From an uncultured Eubacteriales bacterium (lineage in GTDB: Bacteria; Bacillota; Clostridia; Christensenellales; Aristaeellaceae), in assembly GCA_902764915.1 (NCBI GenBank), contig CACWXY010000007.1:1-64000 (forward strand): a stretch of DNA of 64,000 nucleotides, given 5' to 3'. The number at the start of each line of letters is the position of its first letter. The stretch's first letter is position 1. The position numbers and the translations under genes are program-made. This document shows, piece after piece, positions 54,300 through 61,944 of this stretch. The notes below the pieces were generated by a model. It had not been told where the DNA came from, did no database searches, and saw only the letters and a program-made list of their open reading frames with translations.

Positions 54300-54873
54300 T
54301 TTTCGGAGATCCGGTTTTTCTCAGCAGCAGGATTCGCTTACCCGCAGACTTGGATCCTGATCGTTATCCTGCTTGTGTCCATACTTGTTGCCTGCATGCA
54401 TAAGAGAAGCAGTCCGGTAAAAATCCATGATTGGATGCAGTGGACTCATGTCCCTGGCTGCATTTATCGCAGCAGGTCTGTATACCAGGGATAGCTGAAT
54501 CAAAGCTCCCGCCTGAGTTTCCCAGGCAGCATCCATTGTTTATCTGCCTGCGCATTGTATACTTTGGTTCTGCGGAAGCATGTCTGTATTTCCTCACGAT
54601 TGCGATACAGGGAAACCAGAAGATGATTGGCACAGGGCGCTATGATGCTGTCCGCCATCCGACACATATGCATACGCTTCTGCTGTTTCCTTGCGTACAT
54701 TGGTACTGGCATCAGTCATTTTTTCAGCGATCATGCTGGCATCTATGCCAATGGTTGTCAGGCGTACTGGGAATACTGTCAAGATGCTGTGCTGGAAAGC
54801 GGAGGGGGCTGCAGAATACAAGGATCGGGGCAGATATACAGCGATCCTGTTTATGTAATGATAGGAGAGAAGA
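54300..54873 (+). pseudogene. Decayed isoprenylcysteine methyltransferase-family gene
   Basis: Fragments in three plus frames match the family in order: a first helix RFFSAAGFAYPQTWILIVIL, then MSLAAFIAAGLYTRDS, then the signature area as IGTGRYDAVRHPTHMHTLL (usual form TGPYxxVRHPMY), then AEYKDRGRYTAILFM at the end. Frame changes and stops separate them. Such membrane methyltransferases often precede alpha/beta hydrolase genes, as here. Confidence 0.55.
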
Positions 54874-54879
54874 AAGACT

Positions 54880-55680
54880 ATGCTGAAGGCCAAAAACTGT
54901 TATCTGGAGTTGCCGTCCGGGACGGTGGACTATATTCGTTTTGGCCGTGGACAAAAGATCCTCGTCATGATTCCCGGTGTAGGCGACGGATTGAAGACCG
55001 TGAAAGGCATGGCGATGCCATTTGCACTTCTTTACCGAACCCTGGCCAAGGATTTCACAGTATATGTGTTCAGCCGACGAAGGCTTCTGTCCCCGGGAAT
55101 GACAACGAGGGAAATGGCAGAGGATATGAATGATGCCATGGAAACACTGGGGCTTTCCTCTGTCGGGCTGGTCGGTGTCTCCCAGGGCGGCATGATCGCC
55201 CAGTGGCTGGCCATTGATCACCCGGACAAGGTGGAAAAGCTTGTCTTGACCGTTACGCTGAGCCGCCCGAACACCACTGCAAAGGATGTGATCGCCCGAT
55301 GGGTCGAAATGGCAGACCACGGCGATTACAAGGGCATCTTGATGGATACAGCAGAGCGCTCTTATTCTGAAAAGCGCATGAAGCAGTCAAGACTGGAATA
55401 CCGTCTGCTCGGAAGCATCGGAAAGCCAAAGTCATTGGAACGTTTTCGGATTCAGGCGGCATCCTGTGTGTTGCATGACACCTATGAACTGCTGACGAAC
55501 ATCACCTGTCCGACGCTGGTCATAGGCGGCCAAGAGGACAGAATTGTAACCGCGCAGGCATCCGTGGAAATCGCTGAGAAAATACCGGATAGCAGACTGT
55601 ACCTGTATGACGGGCTGGGGCACGGACTGTACGAGGAAGCACCAGACTTTCTTGCGCGTGTGTCCGCATTTTGCAGGTAA
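54880..55680 (+). CDS. Alpha/beta hydrolase
   Basis: A 266-residue soluble hydrolase. The nucleophile elbow is GVSQGG, the acid lies in GGQEDRIV and the histidine in DGLGHG, so the triad is intact. No signal peptide. The ATG at 54880 follows AGGAGAG. A second hydrolase gene follows 15 bases later. Codons are less GC-biased than in flanking genes, which may point to acquisition. Substrate unknown. Confidence 0.85.
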   Translation: MLKAKNCYLELPSGTVDYIRFGRGQKILVMIPGVGDGLKTVKGMAMPFALLYRTLAKDFTVYVFSRRRLLSPGMTTREMAEDMNDAMETLGLSSVGLVGVSQGGMIAQWLAIDHPDKVEKLVLTVTLSRPNTTAKDVIARWVEMADHGDYKGILMDTAERSYSEKRMKQSRLEYRLLGSIGKPKSLERFRIQAASCVLHDTYELLTNITCPTLVIGGQEDRIVTAQASVEIAEKIPDSRLYLYDGLGHGLYEEAPDFLARVSAFCR

Positions 55681-55695
55681 TCTGAGGAAGCAGAC

Positions 55696-56439
55696 ATGAG
55701 AATTGTTGAATATGGAAAAGAAAACCATGAGATGATTGTGCTGCTCCATGGCGGCGGACTGTCATGGTGGAATTACCGATCGGAGGCAGCACTGCTGAGC
55801 GACAGCTACCATGTTGTACTGCCAATCCTTGACGGACATGCGAACAGCGATGAGAATTTTGTCAGTATCGAAGAAAATGCAGCCCGCATCATTTCATTTA
55901 TTGACAGAGAGTACGGCGGCTCTGTTCTTTGCATCGGTGGTCTGTCTCTTGGTGCGCAGATTCTGGCGGAAATACTGTCGCAGAGAAAGGACCTCTGCCG
56001 GTATGCCATCATCGAAAGCGCTTCTGTTATCCCATCCCGCATAACGAATGCACTGATCGGCCCATCTGTATCTTCAAGCTATGGCCTGATACAGAAGAAG
56101 AGATTTGCAAGAATGCAGTTCCGATATCTTCACATCAGGGATGACTGGTTTGAGGATTATTACCGGGATACAGTTGCCATCTCGAAAAGCAATATGGTTT
56201 CGTTTCTGAAGGCAAGCACAGCCTATGCACCGAAACCAGGGCTTCAGAACTGTCATGCGCATGTACGGATTGTGGTCGGGAAGAAGGAACAAAAGAGAAT
56301 GCTGCGTTCTGCACAGCTTCTGCATGCGCTCCTTCCAGACAGTTCATTGGAAATCAAGGATGGCCTCTATCACGGCGGGTATTCCATGAACTGTCCGGAC
56401 CAGTATGCAACGGACCTGCGGGAGATGGTCAGAGCGTAA
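55696..56439 (+). CDS. Alpha/beta hydrolase
   Basis: A 247-residue hydrolase. Oxyanion LLHGGG (residues 16-21), nucleophile elbow GGLSLGA, and a histidine in YHGGYS near the end. The acid residue is less clear. It forms a two-gene unit with the hydrolase before it and is followed by a terminator. The pair belongs to the remains of the operon that held the methyltransferase gene. Confidence 0.82.
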   Translation: MRIVEYGKENHEMIVLLHGGGLSWWNYRSEAALLSDSYHVVLPILDGHANSDENFVSIEENAARIISFIDREYGGSVLCIGGLSLGAQILAEILSQRKDLCRYAIIESASVIPSRITNALIGPSVSSSYGLIQKKRFARMQFRYLHIRDDWFEDYYRDTVAISKSNMVSFLKASTAYAPKPGLQNCHAHVRIVVGKKEQKRMLRSAQLLHALLPDSSLEIKDGLYHGGYSMNCPDQYATDLREMVRA

Positions 56440-56552
56440 ATAAGTCCATATTGAATTGGTGCGCTGAATGCCATGGTCTGTCCAATGATGCATTGACAGC
56501 CCATGTATCTCTTGTTTTCATACGGTATATGCTGCTGTCATTGCAGAAACGC

Positions 56553-56589
56553 AACAACGCTGATGACTGGACAATCGGCGTTGTTTTTT
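56553..56589 (+). terminator. Terminator of the hydrolase pair
   Basis: Stem AACAACGC / GCGTTGTT, with weaker pairing inside the loop, followed by a T-run. Confidence 0.75.
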
Positions 56590-56937
56590 CTCATGATGGA
56601 ACATATTCTCCAGCTCATCCTGGATAGAATGCTACAGATGGTCCAAAAAGCAATTCAGAATATCGCATATTCAGTTGGAACAGTTTATGACTGATTTCAT
56701 CAAGCGGCTTCCGATCAGCTATCAGCATACACTGTGATGGAAAGCTGCATGCTGGTATTTTTCCGTTTTGGCTCTTATAGAGTTTTCAAGGCTCAACGGT
56801 TACGATTCGTGTGAGAAACCTTGAGTTTTTTATCTGTCCATGTACTTCACCTGGACTCTGATGGACACACAGTTTTTTCAGGATGGCAGTGCCGGAATGA
56901 TTGATTACGAAACCGCCATTGAACTGCTCTGTCTGGT

Positions 56938-57306
56938 TCAGTGCTGATCGAGTTTCGCGGCCACAGCTCCGCCGGCGATGGCTCTGACCACACCGAAAAC
57001 GACCGCACCAACCATTCCTCCCGCGCAGGCTCCCCGAAATAATCCGATGCTTCCTGCCGCAACGCCATTCGCTGCATTCCGGATATCGAGTCCGCCGTTT
57101 GTCCATTCCATCGCTTCCATGCACAGTTCCATCGTGCGGTTCAGTATACTATCCTCTACTGCTGCGAGCTTCTTTCTTGCGATCTTTGCTGTCCCGGTTC
57201 TCTGCCCTGAACACATTCGATTCGTTTTTACGCATATGCCAGTCACTGATGCGGGTACAGCAAACATTCTCCATACACCGCATTGGCAAAGAGCCGCATA
57301 CTGCAA
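56938..57306 (-). CDS. Possible small glycine-zipper membrane protein
   Basis: An open frame of up to 122 codons (ATG also at 57267 and 57216). The last 50 residues are hydrophobic and glycine/alanine-rich (GVAAGSIGLFRGACAGGMVG, VFGVVRAIAGGAVAAK), like glycine-zipper proteins or some bacteriocin precursors. The preceding part is amphipathic and charged. No clear ribosome site; low certainty that it is expressed. Confidence 0.3.
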   Translation of the reverse strand: MQYAALCQCGVWRMFAVPASVTGICVKTNRMCSGQRTGTAKIARKKLAAVEDSILNRTMELCMEAMEWTNGGLDIRNAANGVAAGSIGLFRGACAGGMVGAVVFGVVRAIAGGAVAAKLDQH

Positions 57307-57412
57307 GGTATCTCTTTGCAGTTACTCAGAACCCCGTATTTGCAAGCCTATTCCTGCACACATGCAGCGAAAAGACCTGATGCGTTTGTATCAAAGACAG
57401 CCGCTTTGTAAA

Positions 57413-57437
57413 GCCTGCCCGTTTCGCAGGCATTTTT
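57413..57437 (+). terminator. Terminator-like hairpin
   Basis: Stem GCCTGC / GCAGGC with a seven-base loop, then ATTTTT. No certain gene ends just before it. Confidence 0.6.
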
Positions 57438-57468
57438 CTTTTGTCATGCGCAGATCTGGGGAATGACC

Positions 57469-57497
57469 TTGTCAATGCCATTTCCTTTGGGTATCAT
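57469..57497 (+). promoter_or_regulatory. Promoter of the nth operon
   Basis: -35 TTGTCA (57469-57474), 17-base spacer, -10 TATCAT (57492-57497), giving a leader of about 115 bases. Confidence 0.6.
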
Positions 57498-57621
57498 AAA
57501 AGACACGGCATCCGAACAAAAAAGGGAAACCCCTTATGAAGTGCTTTTTCCCGGTTTTTCCGGCGCCTGTTATAGTCTGGCTTGCTTTGCAGGCTTTTCA
57601 TCCTTTCCCAGGAGGTACGAA

Positions 57622-58257
57622 ATGAACCGAAGCAAACTTGCCCTTGCCGTCATAGCACGGCTGAAGGACGCTTATCCCGACGCCGCCTGTTCTCTGGACT
57701 ATGACGACGCATGGAAACTGCTGGTTTCTGTACGCTTGGCCGCCCAGTGTACGGATGCCCGGGTAAACGTAGTCGTGCAGGACCTGTATGCCCGTTTTCC
57801 TACCATGCAGGCTCTGGCAGATGCAGAGGTATCCGCGATCGAAGAAATCGTCCGCCCCTGCGGACTGGGAAACAGCAAAGCCAGGGATATTCAGGCGTGC
57901 ATGCATATGCTGGTATATGACCTGAACGGACGTGTACCCGATACCATGGAAGCGCTCCTCCGTCTGCCCGGTGTAGGCCGCAAGAGTGCGAACCTGATTC
58001 TGGGGGATGTCTTCGGAAAGCCCGCCATCGTCACTGATACCCACTGTATCCGGCTGAGCAACCGGATCGGCCTGGTGGATCATATCAAGGAACCCGCCAA
58101 GGTAGAAAAAGCGCTGTGGGCCATTATTCCGCCAGAGGAAGGCAATGATCTGTGTCATCGCTTTGTCCTGCACGGACGCGCCGTATGCACAGCCCGCACA
58201 CATCCGGACTGTACGGCCTGCGTTCTTCAGGATGTATGTGAAAAACACCTGACATGA
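57622..58257 (+). CDS. nth: Endonuclease III
   Basis: A 211-residue DNA glycosylase/AP lyase for oxidised pyrimidines. Helix-hairpin-helix LPGVGRKSANLIL with catalytic Lys121, and Asp139 in VTDTHCIRLSNR. The Fe-S cysteines are Cys189, 197, 200 and 206: the first gap is seven residues, where the classical spacing is six. The ATG at 57622 follows AGGAGG. First gene of a run with the AlaX-type gene. Confidence 0.95.
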   Translation: MNRSKLALAVIARLKDAYPDAACSLDYDDAWKLLVSVRLAAQCTDARVNVVVQDLYARFPTMQALADAEVSAIEEIVRPCGLGNSKARDIQACMHMLVYDLNGRVPDTMEALLRLPGVGRKSANLILGDVFGKPAIVTDTHCIRLSNRIGLVDHIKEPAKVEKALWAIIPPEEGNDLCHRFVLHGRAVCTARTHPDCTACVLQDVCEKHLT

Positions 58258-58276
58258 TATCAAACGGAGGCAGCCT

Positions 58277-59434
58277 GTGACCGATAAGCTCTATGATCTG
58301 GATTCCTATCTCTGGTCTTTTGATGCCACAGTCCTTTCCTGCGTGCCGGGAAAGGCCGGCTATCTGGTTACACTTGACCGCACTGCCTTCTTCCCTGAAG
58401 GCGGAGGACAGGGCGCGGACCACGGCATGCTCGGTCCAGCCAATGTTCTGGATGTACATGAAAAAGACGATGCGATTGTTCATCTCACGGACCGTCCGCT
58501 GCCGGAAGGCCCTGTGCACGGAGTCATTGATGACGCACGGCGTATGGAGCATATGCAGCAGCACTCCGGTGAGCACATCTTTTCCGGGCTTGTCTATCGC
58601 CGCTTCGGTTTTCACAATGTTGGTTTCCACATGGGCAGTGACGCAGTAACCATGGATTTCGACGGCGTACTGGAGCCCGCCCAGATCGCTGATATTGAGC
58701 GCGCAGCCAACGAAGCCATCTGGAAGGACATTCCGCTGCGTGTATACTATCCCACGCCGGAAGAGCTTGCTCATCTCGATTATCGTTCCAAGAAAGCGCT
58801 TACCGGGCCGGTGCGTCTGGTTGAAATCCCCGGGTATGATCTGTGCGCCTGCTGCGGAACGCATGTCACCTCCACCGGACAGATCGGGCAGGTAAAGGTC
58901 CTGGGGTTCATCCACTATAAGGGCGGTGTGCGTGTGTCCATTCTGTGCGGCCGCCGTGCCTTGGACTATACCTGTAAGCTGTTCCATGACTATCATGGCA
59001 GTGCGCAGCAGCTCTCCGCCAAGGAAGGCACGCTCTCGGACACTACTGCCCGATTGCTCAGCGAGCGTGATGCGCTGAAAAACCAGTGCCGGGCCTTAGC
59101 CCTGTCTCTCTTCCGCCTGCATGCAGAAAAGGAAACCGATCCGCTTCTGCGCATTGTCTCGATCCCGGACATAGATCTGTCTCTTCTGCGTCCGTGCGCC
59201 GGTGAGCTGGCTTCTCAGTGCACTGCAGCACTGGTGGTTGTCCCCCGTGATCACGCTTGCTCCTTCGCTCTTTCCTCTCTGTGCCTTGACGTACGCCCCC
59301 TGGCCCGCGCCCTGACGGATGCCTTTCATGGCCGCGGCGGCGGAGCGCCGGATATGGTGCAGGGCATCCTTGAACTGACAGATACCGACGCACTGCGCCG
59401 CGTTCTGCTTCCATTGCTTTCCAGAAAGGAATGA
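58277..59434 (+). CDS. Alanyl-tRNA editing protein (AlaX-L type)
   Basis: A 385-residue protein with the AlaRS editing fold: zinc ligands His96 and His100 (MQQHSGEHIFSG) and Cys192/His196 (CCGTHV), then a DHHA1-like C-terminal domain (about 290-385, with GRGGGAPDMVQG). It hydrolyses Ser- or Gly-tRNA-Ala. The GTG start at 58277 has CGGAGG upstream. It follows nth by 19 bases and precedes a secreted protein gene by four. Confidence 0.9.
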   Translation: MTDKLYDLDSYLWSFDATVLSCVPGKAGYLVTLDRTAFFPEGGGQGADHGMLGPANVLDVHEKDDAIVHLTDRPLPEGPVHGVIDDARRMEHMQQHSGEHIFSGLVYRRFGFHNVGFHMGSDAVTMDFDGVLEPAQIADIERAANEAIWKDIPLRVYYPTPEELAHLDYRSKKALTGPVRLVEIPGYDLCACCGTHVTSTGQIGQVKVLGFIHYKGGVRVSILCGRRALDYTCKLFHDYHGSAQQLSAKEGTLSDTTARLLSERDALKNQCRALALSLFRLHAEKETDPLLRIVSIPDIDLSLLRPCAGELASQCTAALVVVPRDHACSFALSSLCLDVRPLARALTDAFHGRGGGAPDMVQGILELTDTDALRRVLLPLLSRKE

Positions 59435-59438
59435 TTCG

Positions 59439-60368
59439 ATGCGCCGCATTCTCCCATGTCTTCTGGTCCTGTTTCTTCTGATTTCCTGTTTCCCGGCACT
59501 GTGTGAGGAAGCCGACGGAGAGATGACCGCCGAGGTCTGGCAGAGCCTGGCTGAAACGCAGACCCTGCCCGAGGAAGCCCGGGAGTATACTACCCGCGGC
59601 ACGGTCATCAGCGCCATCGCGCATGGTGATTATCTGTATTATCTGTCTACCGACGGACTGTATCAGGTCGACACCAAAACACTGGAGGAAAGCGCCATTC
59701 TCACCTACTCGGACCTTCTCAACCGCTGTTCACAGGCCTTTGCCCTGCGGAAAATGAGCCTTTGCTTCCGTTCCAATACGCTTCTGCTCCTGGACTGGCA
59801 CAGCGGTCATATCTGGACAGTCACACGTCGTAACATGAGCCACCAGTCTTCCTATAACACCGGGGAGCTGAACCCGCAGGCCTGCTGGTCTCCATGTGCC
59901 AATACCTCGCGCATGCTGCTTCTCACCGGCGGCGGACTGGGCAATCTGGGGCACCTCGTATCCCTGGACCTAGAAGTGGGAATCCTCATGGAGTCTGAGA
60001 CGAATGATCTGGCCGAGATTGCACTGTGGGACAACGGTCATATCGCCTGTCTCGTCGCTGGCGCCGGCGGCACCTCCCAGGTTGTGCGCGCCAATCTGCA
60101 GGGCCGTGATCGTGAGGTCATCTGTAATATTGACGGTCTTTCCTGCCGCGGACTGGAGTGCGACCGGCAGACCAAGGAAATCTTTCTTATCACTGACCAG
60201 GGCCTGTGCCGTATCCTGGACGGAGAGCAGAGCGTGCTCTTCCATTTCAAGCCCGGACAGCATGAGATCGATTATCTGCTTTCCGATCACGACTATACCA
60301 TTGTGTCCTCCAACCGCCTGATTCTGCTTCCCATTCGCGCGCGTGAAGAAGAAGCGGCCTCCCAATAA
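59439..60368 (+). CDS. Exported protein with beta-propeller-like repeats, possible lipoprotein
   Basis: A 309-residue exported protein. The signal peptide MRRILPCLLVLFLLISC ends in LIS-C (Cys17), a fair lipobox match, unlike the ABC binding proteins here; an alternative cleavage lies after ALC. The mature part has repeated strands (GDYLYYLSTDGLYQVD, GHIACLVAGAGG, KEIFLITDQGLCRI) like propeller blades. AAAGGA precedes the ATG. No family is recognised. It is coupled to the AlaX gene by position. Confidence 0.65.
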   Translation: MRRILPCLLVLFLLISCFPALCEEADGEMTAEVWQSLAETQTLPEEAREYTTRGTVISAIAHGDYLYYLSTDGLYQVDTKTLEESAILTYSDLLNRCSQAFALRKMSLCFRSNTLLLLDWHSGHIWTVTRRNMSHQSSYNTGELNPQACWSPCANTSRMLLLTGGGLGNLGHLVSLDLEVGILMESETNDLAEIALWDNGHIACLVAGAGGTSQVVRANLQGRDREVICNIDGLSCRGLECDRQTKEIFLITDQGLCRILDGEQSVLFHFKPGQHEIDYLLSDHDYTIVSSNRLILLPIRAREEEAASQ

Positions 60369-60522
60369 GGCAGCATATAGGGCATGCGGTCATACTGCGG
60401 ATGTCTTTTGGTCTGCATAAGGCTGCAAAAAGCGGAAAGAACGCACTTCTCAGCATATGCATCGTGCCATATTGGGCCGATGATTACTGCATGTTTTCCC
60501 TTTGTTTTCGCAGCAGAAATTC

Positions 60523-60551
60523 TTGACAAACAGCACACCGACGCGTATGCT
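60523..60551 (+). promoter_or_regulatory. Promoter of the M20/peptide-transport operon
   Basis: -35 TTGACA (60523-60528), 17-base spacer, -10 TATGCT (60546-60551). Leader of about 220 bases to the M20 start. Confidence 0.75.
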
Positions 60552-60603
60552 CTTCCTGCTTTTTGAGGGTATATCCCTGGCAGAAGAAAGGAGGCGGGTC
60601 ATC

Positions 60604-60693
60604 TTGCAGAAACGGTTTTTGAGAAAACTGCACCGGATGTGTATGCACTGTATGCACTCGCCTTGTGACCGGATGAGCGCATACGGCCTGTGA
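60604..60693 (+). CDS. Cys/Met/His-rich leader peptide
   Basis: A 29-codon frame starting with TTG, with a perfect AAAGGAGG nine bases upstream. Codons 12-20 read MCMHCMHSP followed by Cys, so three Cys, three Met and two His codons fall within ten positions, and a basic N-terminal part precedes them. It ends 28 bases before a terminator hairpin. The layout is that of an attenuation leader sensing Cys or Met charging. Confidence 0.6.
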   Translation: MQKRFLRKLHRMCMHCMHSPCDRMSAYGL

Positions 60694-60766
60694 CCGCATG
60701 CACCAGGTACGATAGAATAGGCAAGGCGTCTGTCCTTTCAACGGGATACAGCGCCTTGTTTTTTTT
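60659..60766 (+). promoter_or_regulatory. Terminator/antiterminator attenuator before the M20 gene
   Basis: Terminator: CAAGGCG-CTGT paired with ACAG-CGCCTTG (60722-60758, one bulge), then T8, two bases before the ribosome site GGAGG. A copy of the 3' arm, CGCCTTG, lies at 60659-60665 inside the leader peptide and can pair with 60722-60728 instead, preventing the terminator. Confidence 0.7.
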
Positions 60767-60778
60767 CGGAGGAATCCC

Positions 60779-61915
60779 ATGCCACTGTCCTATGACGATC
60801 TCTTTCAGATTTTTTCCCGGATCCACGCCTGTCCGGAACTGGGCATGCAGGAGACAAAAACCACGCTTCTGATCCGGGATACGCTTGCGTCGCACGACAT
60901 TACACTGCTGCCCCTTCCTCTTGCAACCGGCGTTGTCGCATCCATCGGACACGGCAAGGGCCCGGTAATCGGCCTTCGCTGCGATATGGACGCACTGCCC
61001 ATTGAGGAAGCCACTGATCTTCCCTATCGTTCCCAGGTTCCCGGCATCATGCATGCCTGCGGGCATGATTTCCACACCACCGTTATGCTGGGTGTCGCGC
61101 TTGCGCTGAAGGAAGAAGAAGACTCGCTGCCGGGTCAGGTGCGCATTGTCTTCCAGCCGGCAGAAGAGCTGGCTACCGGCGGTTATGCGCTTTCGCGTAC
61201 CGGTATCGTTGACGACTGTACCATGTTTCTCGGCATTCATACCTATCCAGGGTTTACAAACGGTACTCTCGGCATCAAGGAAGGTCCCGTCATGGCCGCT
61301 GTAGACCGTTTCCGTGTCACGCTTCGAGGACGCGGCACACACGCGGCGCATCCGCACAAAGGCATTGATCCCGTGCCCGCACTGGCCACACTTGTCACAA
61401 GCCTGCAGACACTGGCAAGCCGCCTGACGGATCCGTTTGCACCGGTCCTTTGCTCCATCACCCATATGGAGGCCGGAAACACCTGGAATGTCATTCCCGA
61501 AAGCGGTATGCTGGAAGGTACGATCCGCACCATGACACCGCAGGTGCGCGCCGAGGTGGAATCGCATTTCCGCCGGATTGTGGAGGATACATCCCATGCT
61601 TTCCGCGTGGAGCCTGTCATCGAATGGCATGCCGGTCCGCCAGCTGTCATCAACGATCCTGCACTGTGCGCTCTGGCCCGAACAGTCGCGGACAGCCTTG
61701 GCCTTCAGACCGCTCTGCAGGAAGACACCCTGGGCGGAGAGGACTTCTCCGAGTTTCTTACTTATCCGCGTCTGCGGCCCGGAATCTTTGTGAGAATCGG
61801 CACCGGCGGAGATTATCCCCAGCATCATCCGAGATTCACCGTGGACCCCCAGGCGCTGCCCGGCGCAGTCGCATTCTTCACCCAGATGGCCAAAGCCTGC
61901 ATGCAAAAGGCTTAA
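60779..61915 (+). CDS. M20-family amidohydrolase / N-acyl amino acid deacylase
   Basis: A 378-residue M20D metallopeptidase. Metal site: HACGHDFHT (Cys94, His96), PAEE (Glu129, Glu130), a mid-domain HTY and the C-terminal GGEDFSEF. The family includes hippurate hydrolase, N-acetyl-diaminopimelate deacetylase and N-acetyl-cysteine deacetylases. The leader's Cys/Met codons favour an N-acyl sulfur amino acid substrate. First structural gene of an operon with a peptide-binding protein and an ATPase. Confidence 0.87.
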   Translation: MPLSYDDLFQIFSRIHACPELGMQETKTTLLIRDTLASHDITLLPLPLATGVVASIGHGKGPVIGLRCDMDALPIEEATDLPYRSQVPGIMHACGHDFHTTVMLGVALALKEEEDSLPGQVRIVFQPAEELATGGYALSRTGIVDDCTMFLGIHTYPGFTNGTLGIKEGPVMAAVDRFRVTLRGRGTHAAHPHKGIDPVPALATLVTSLQTLASRLTDPFAPVLCSITHMEAGNTWNVIPESGMLEGTIRTMTPQVRAEVESHFRRIVEDTSHAFRVEPVIEWHAGPPAVINDPALCALARTVADSLGLQTALQEDTLGGEDFSEFLTYPRLRPGIFVRIGTGGDYPQHHPRFTVDPQALPGAVAFFTQMAKACMQKA

Positions 61916-61944
61916 CCATACATTTTCCTTTTGGAGGTGCTTGT

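Larger units (their letters stand above)
56440..57621. other. Gene-poor region before nth
   Basis: About 1.2 kb with two terminators, the nth promoter and one glycine-rich minus frame (56938-57306). No other supported gene. Base composition is more AT-rich than in the surrounding genes. Confidence 0.5.

Noticed and set aside
56503..56694. A 63-codon plus frame in the gap after the hydrolase pair.
   Set aside because: It reads through the terminator hairpin of the hydrolase operon and has no recognisable content.
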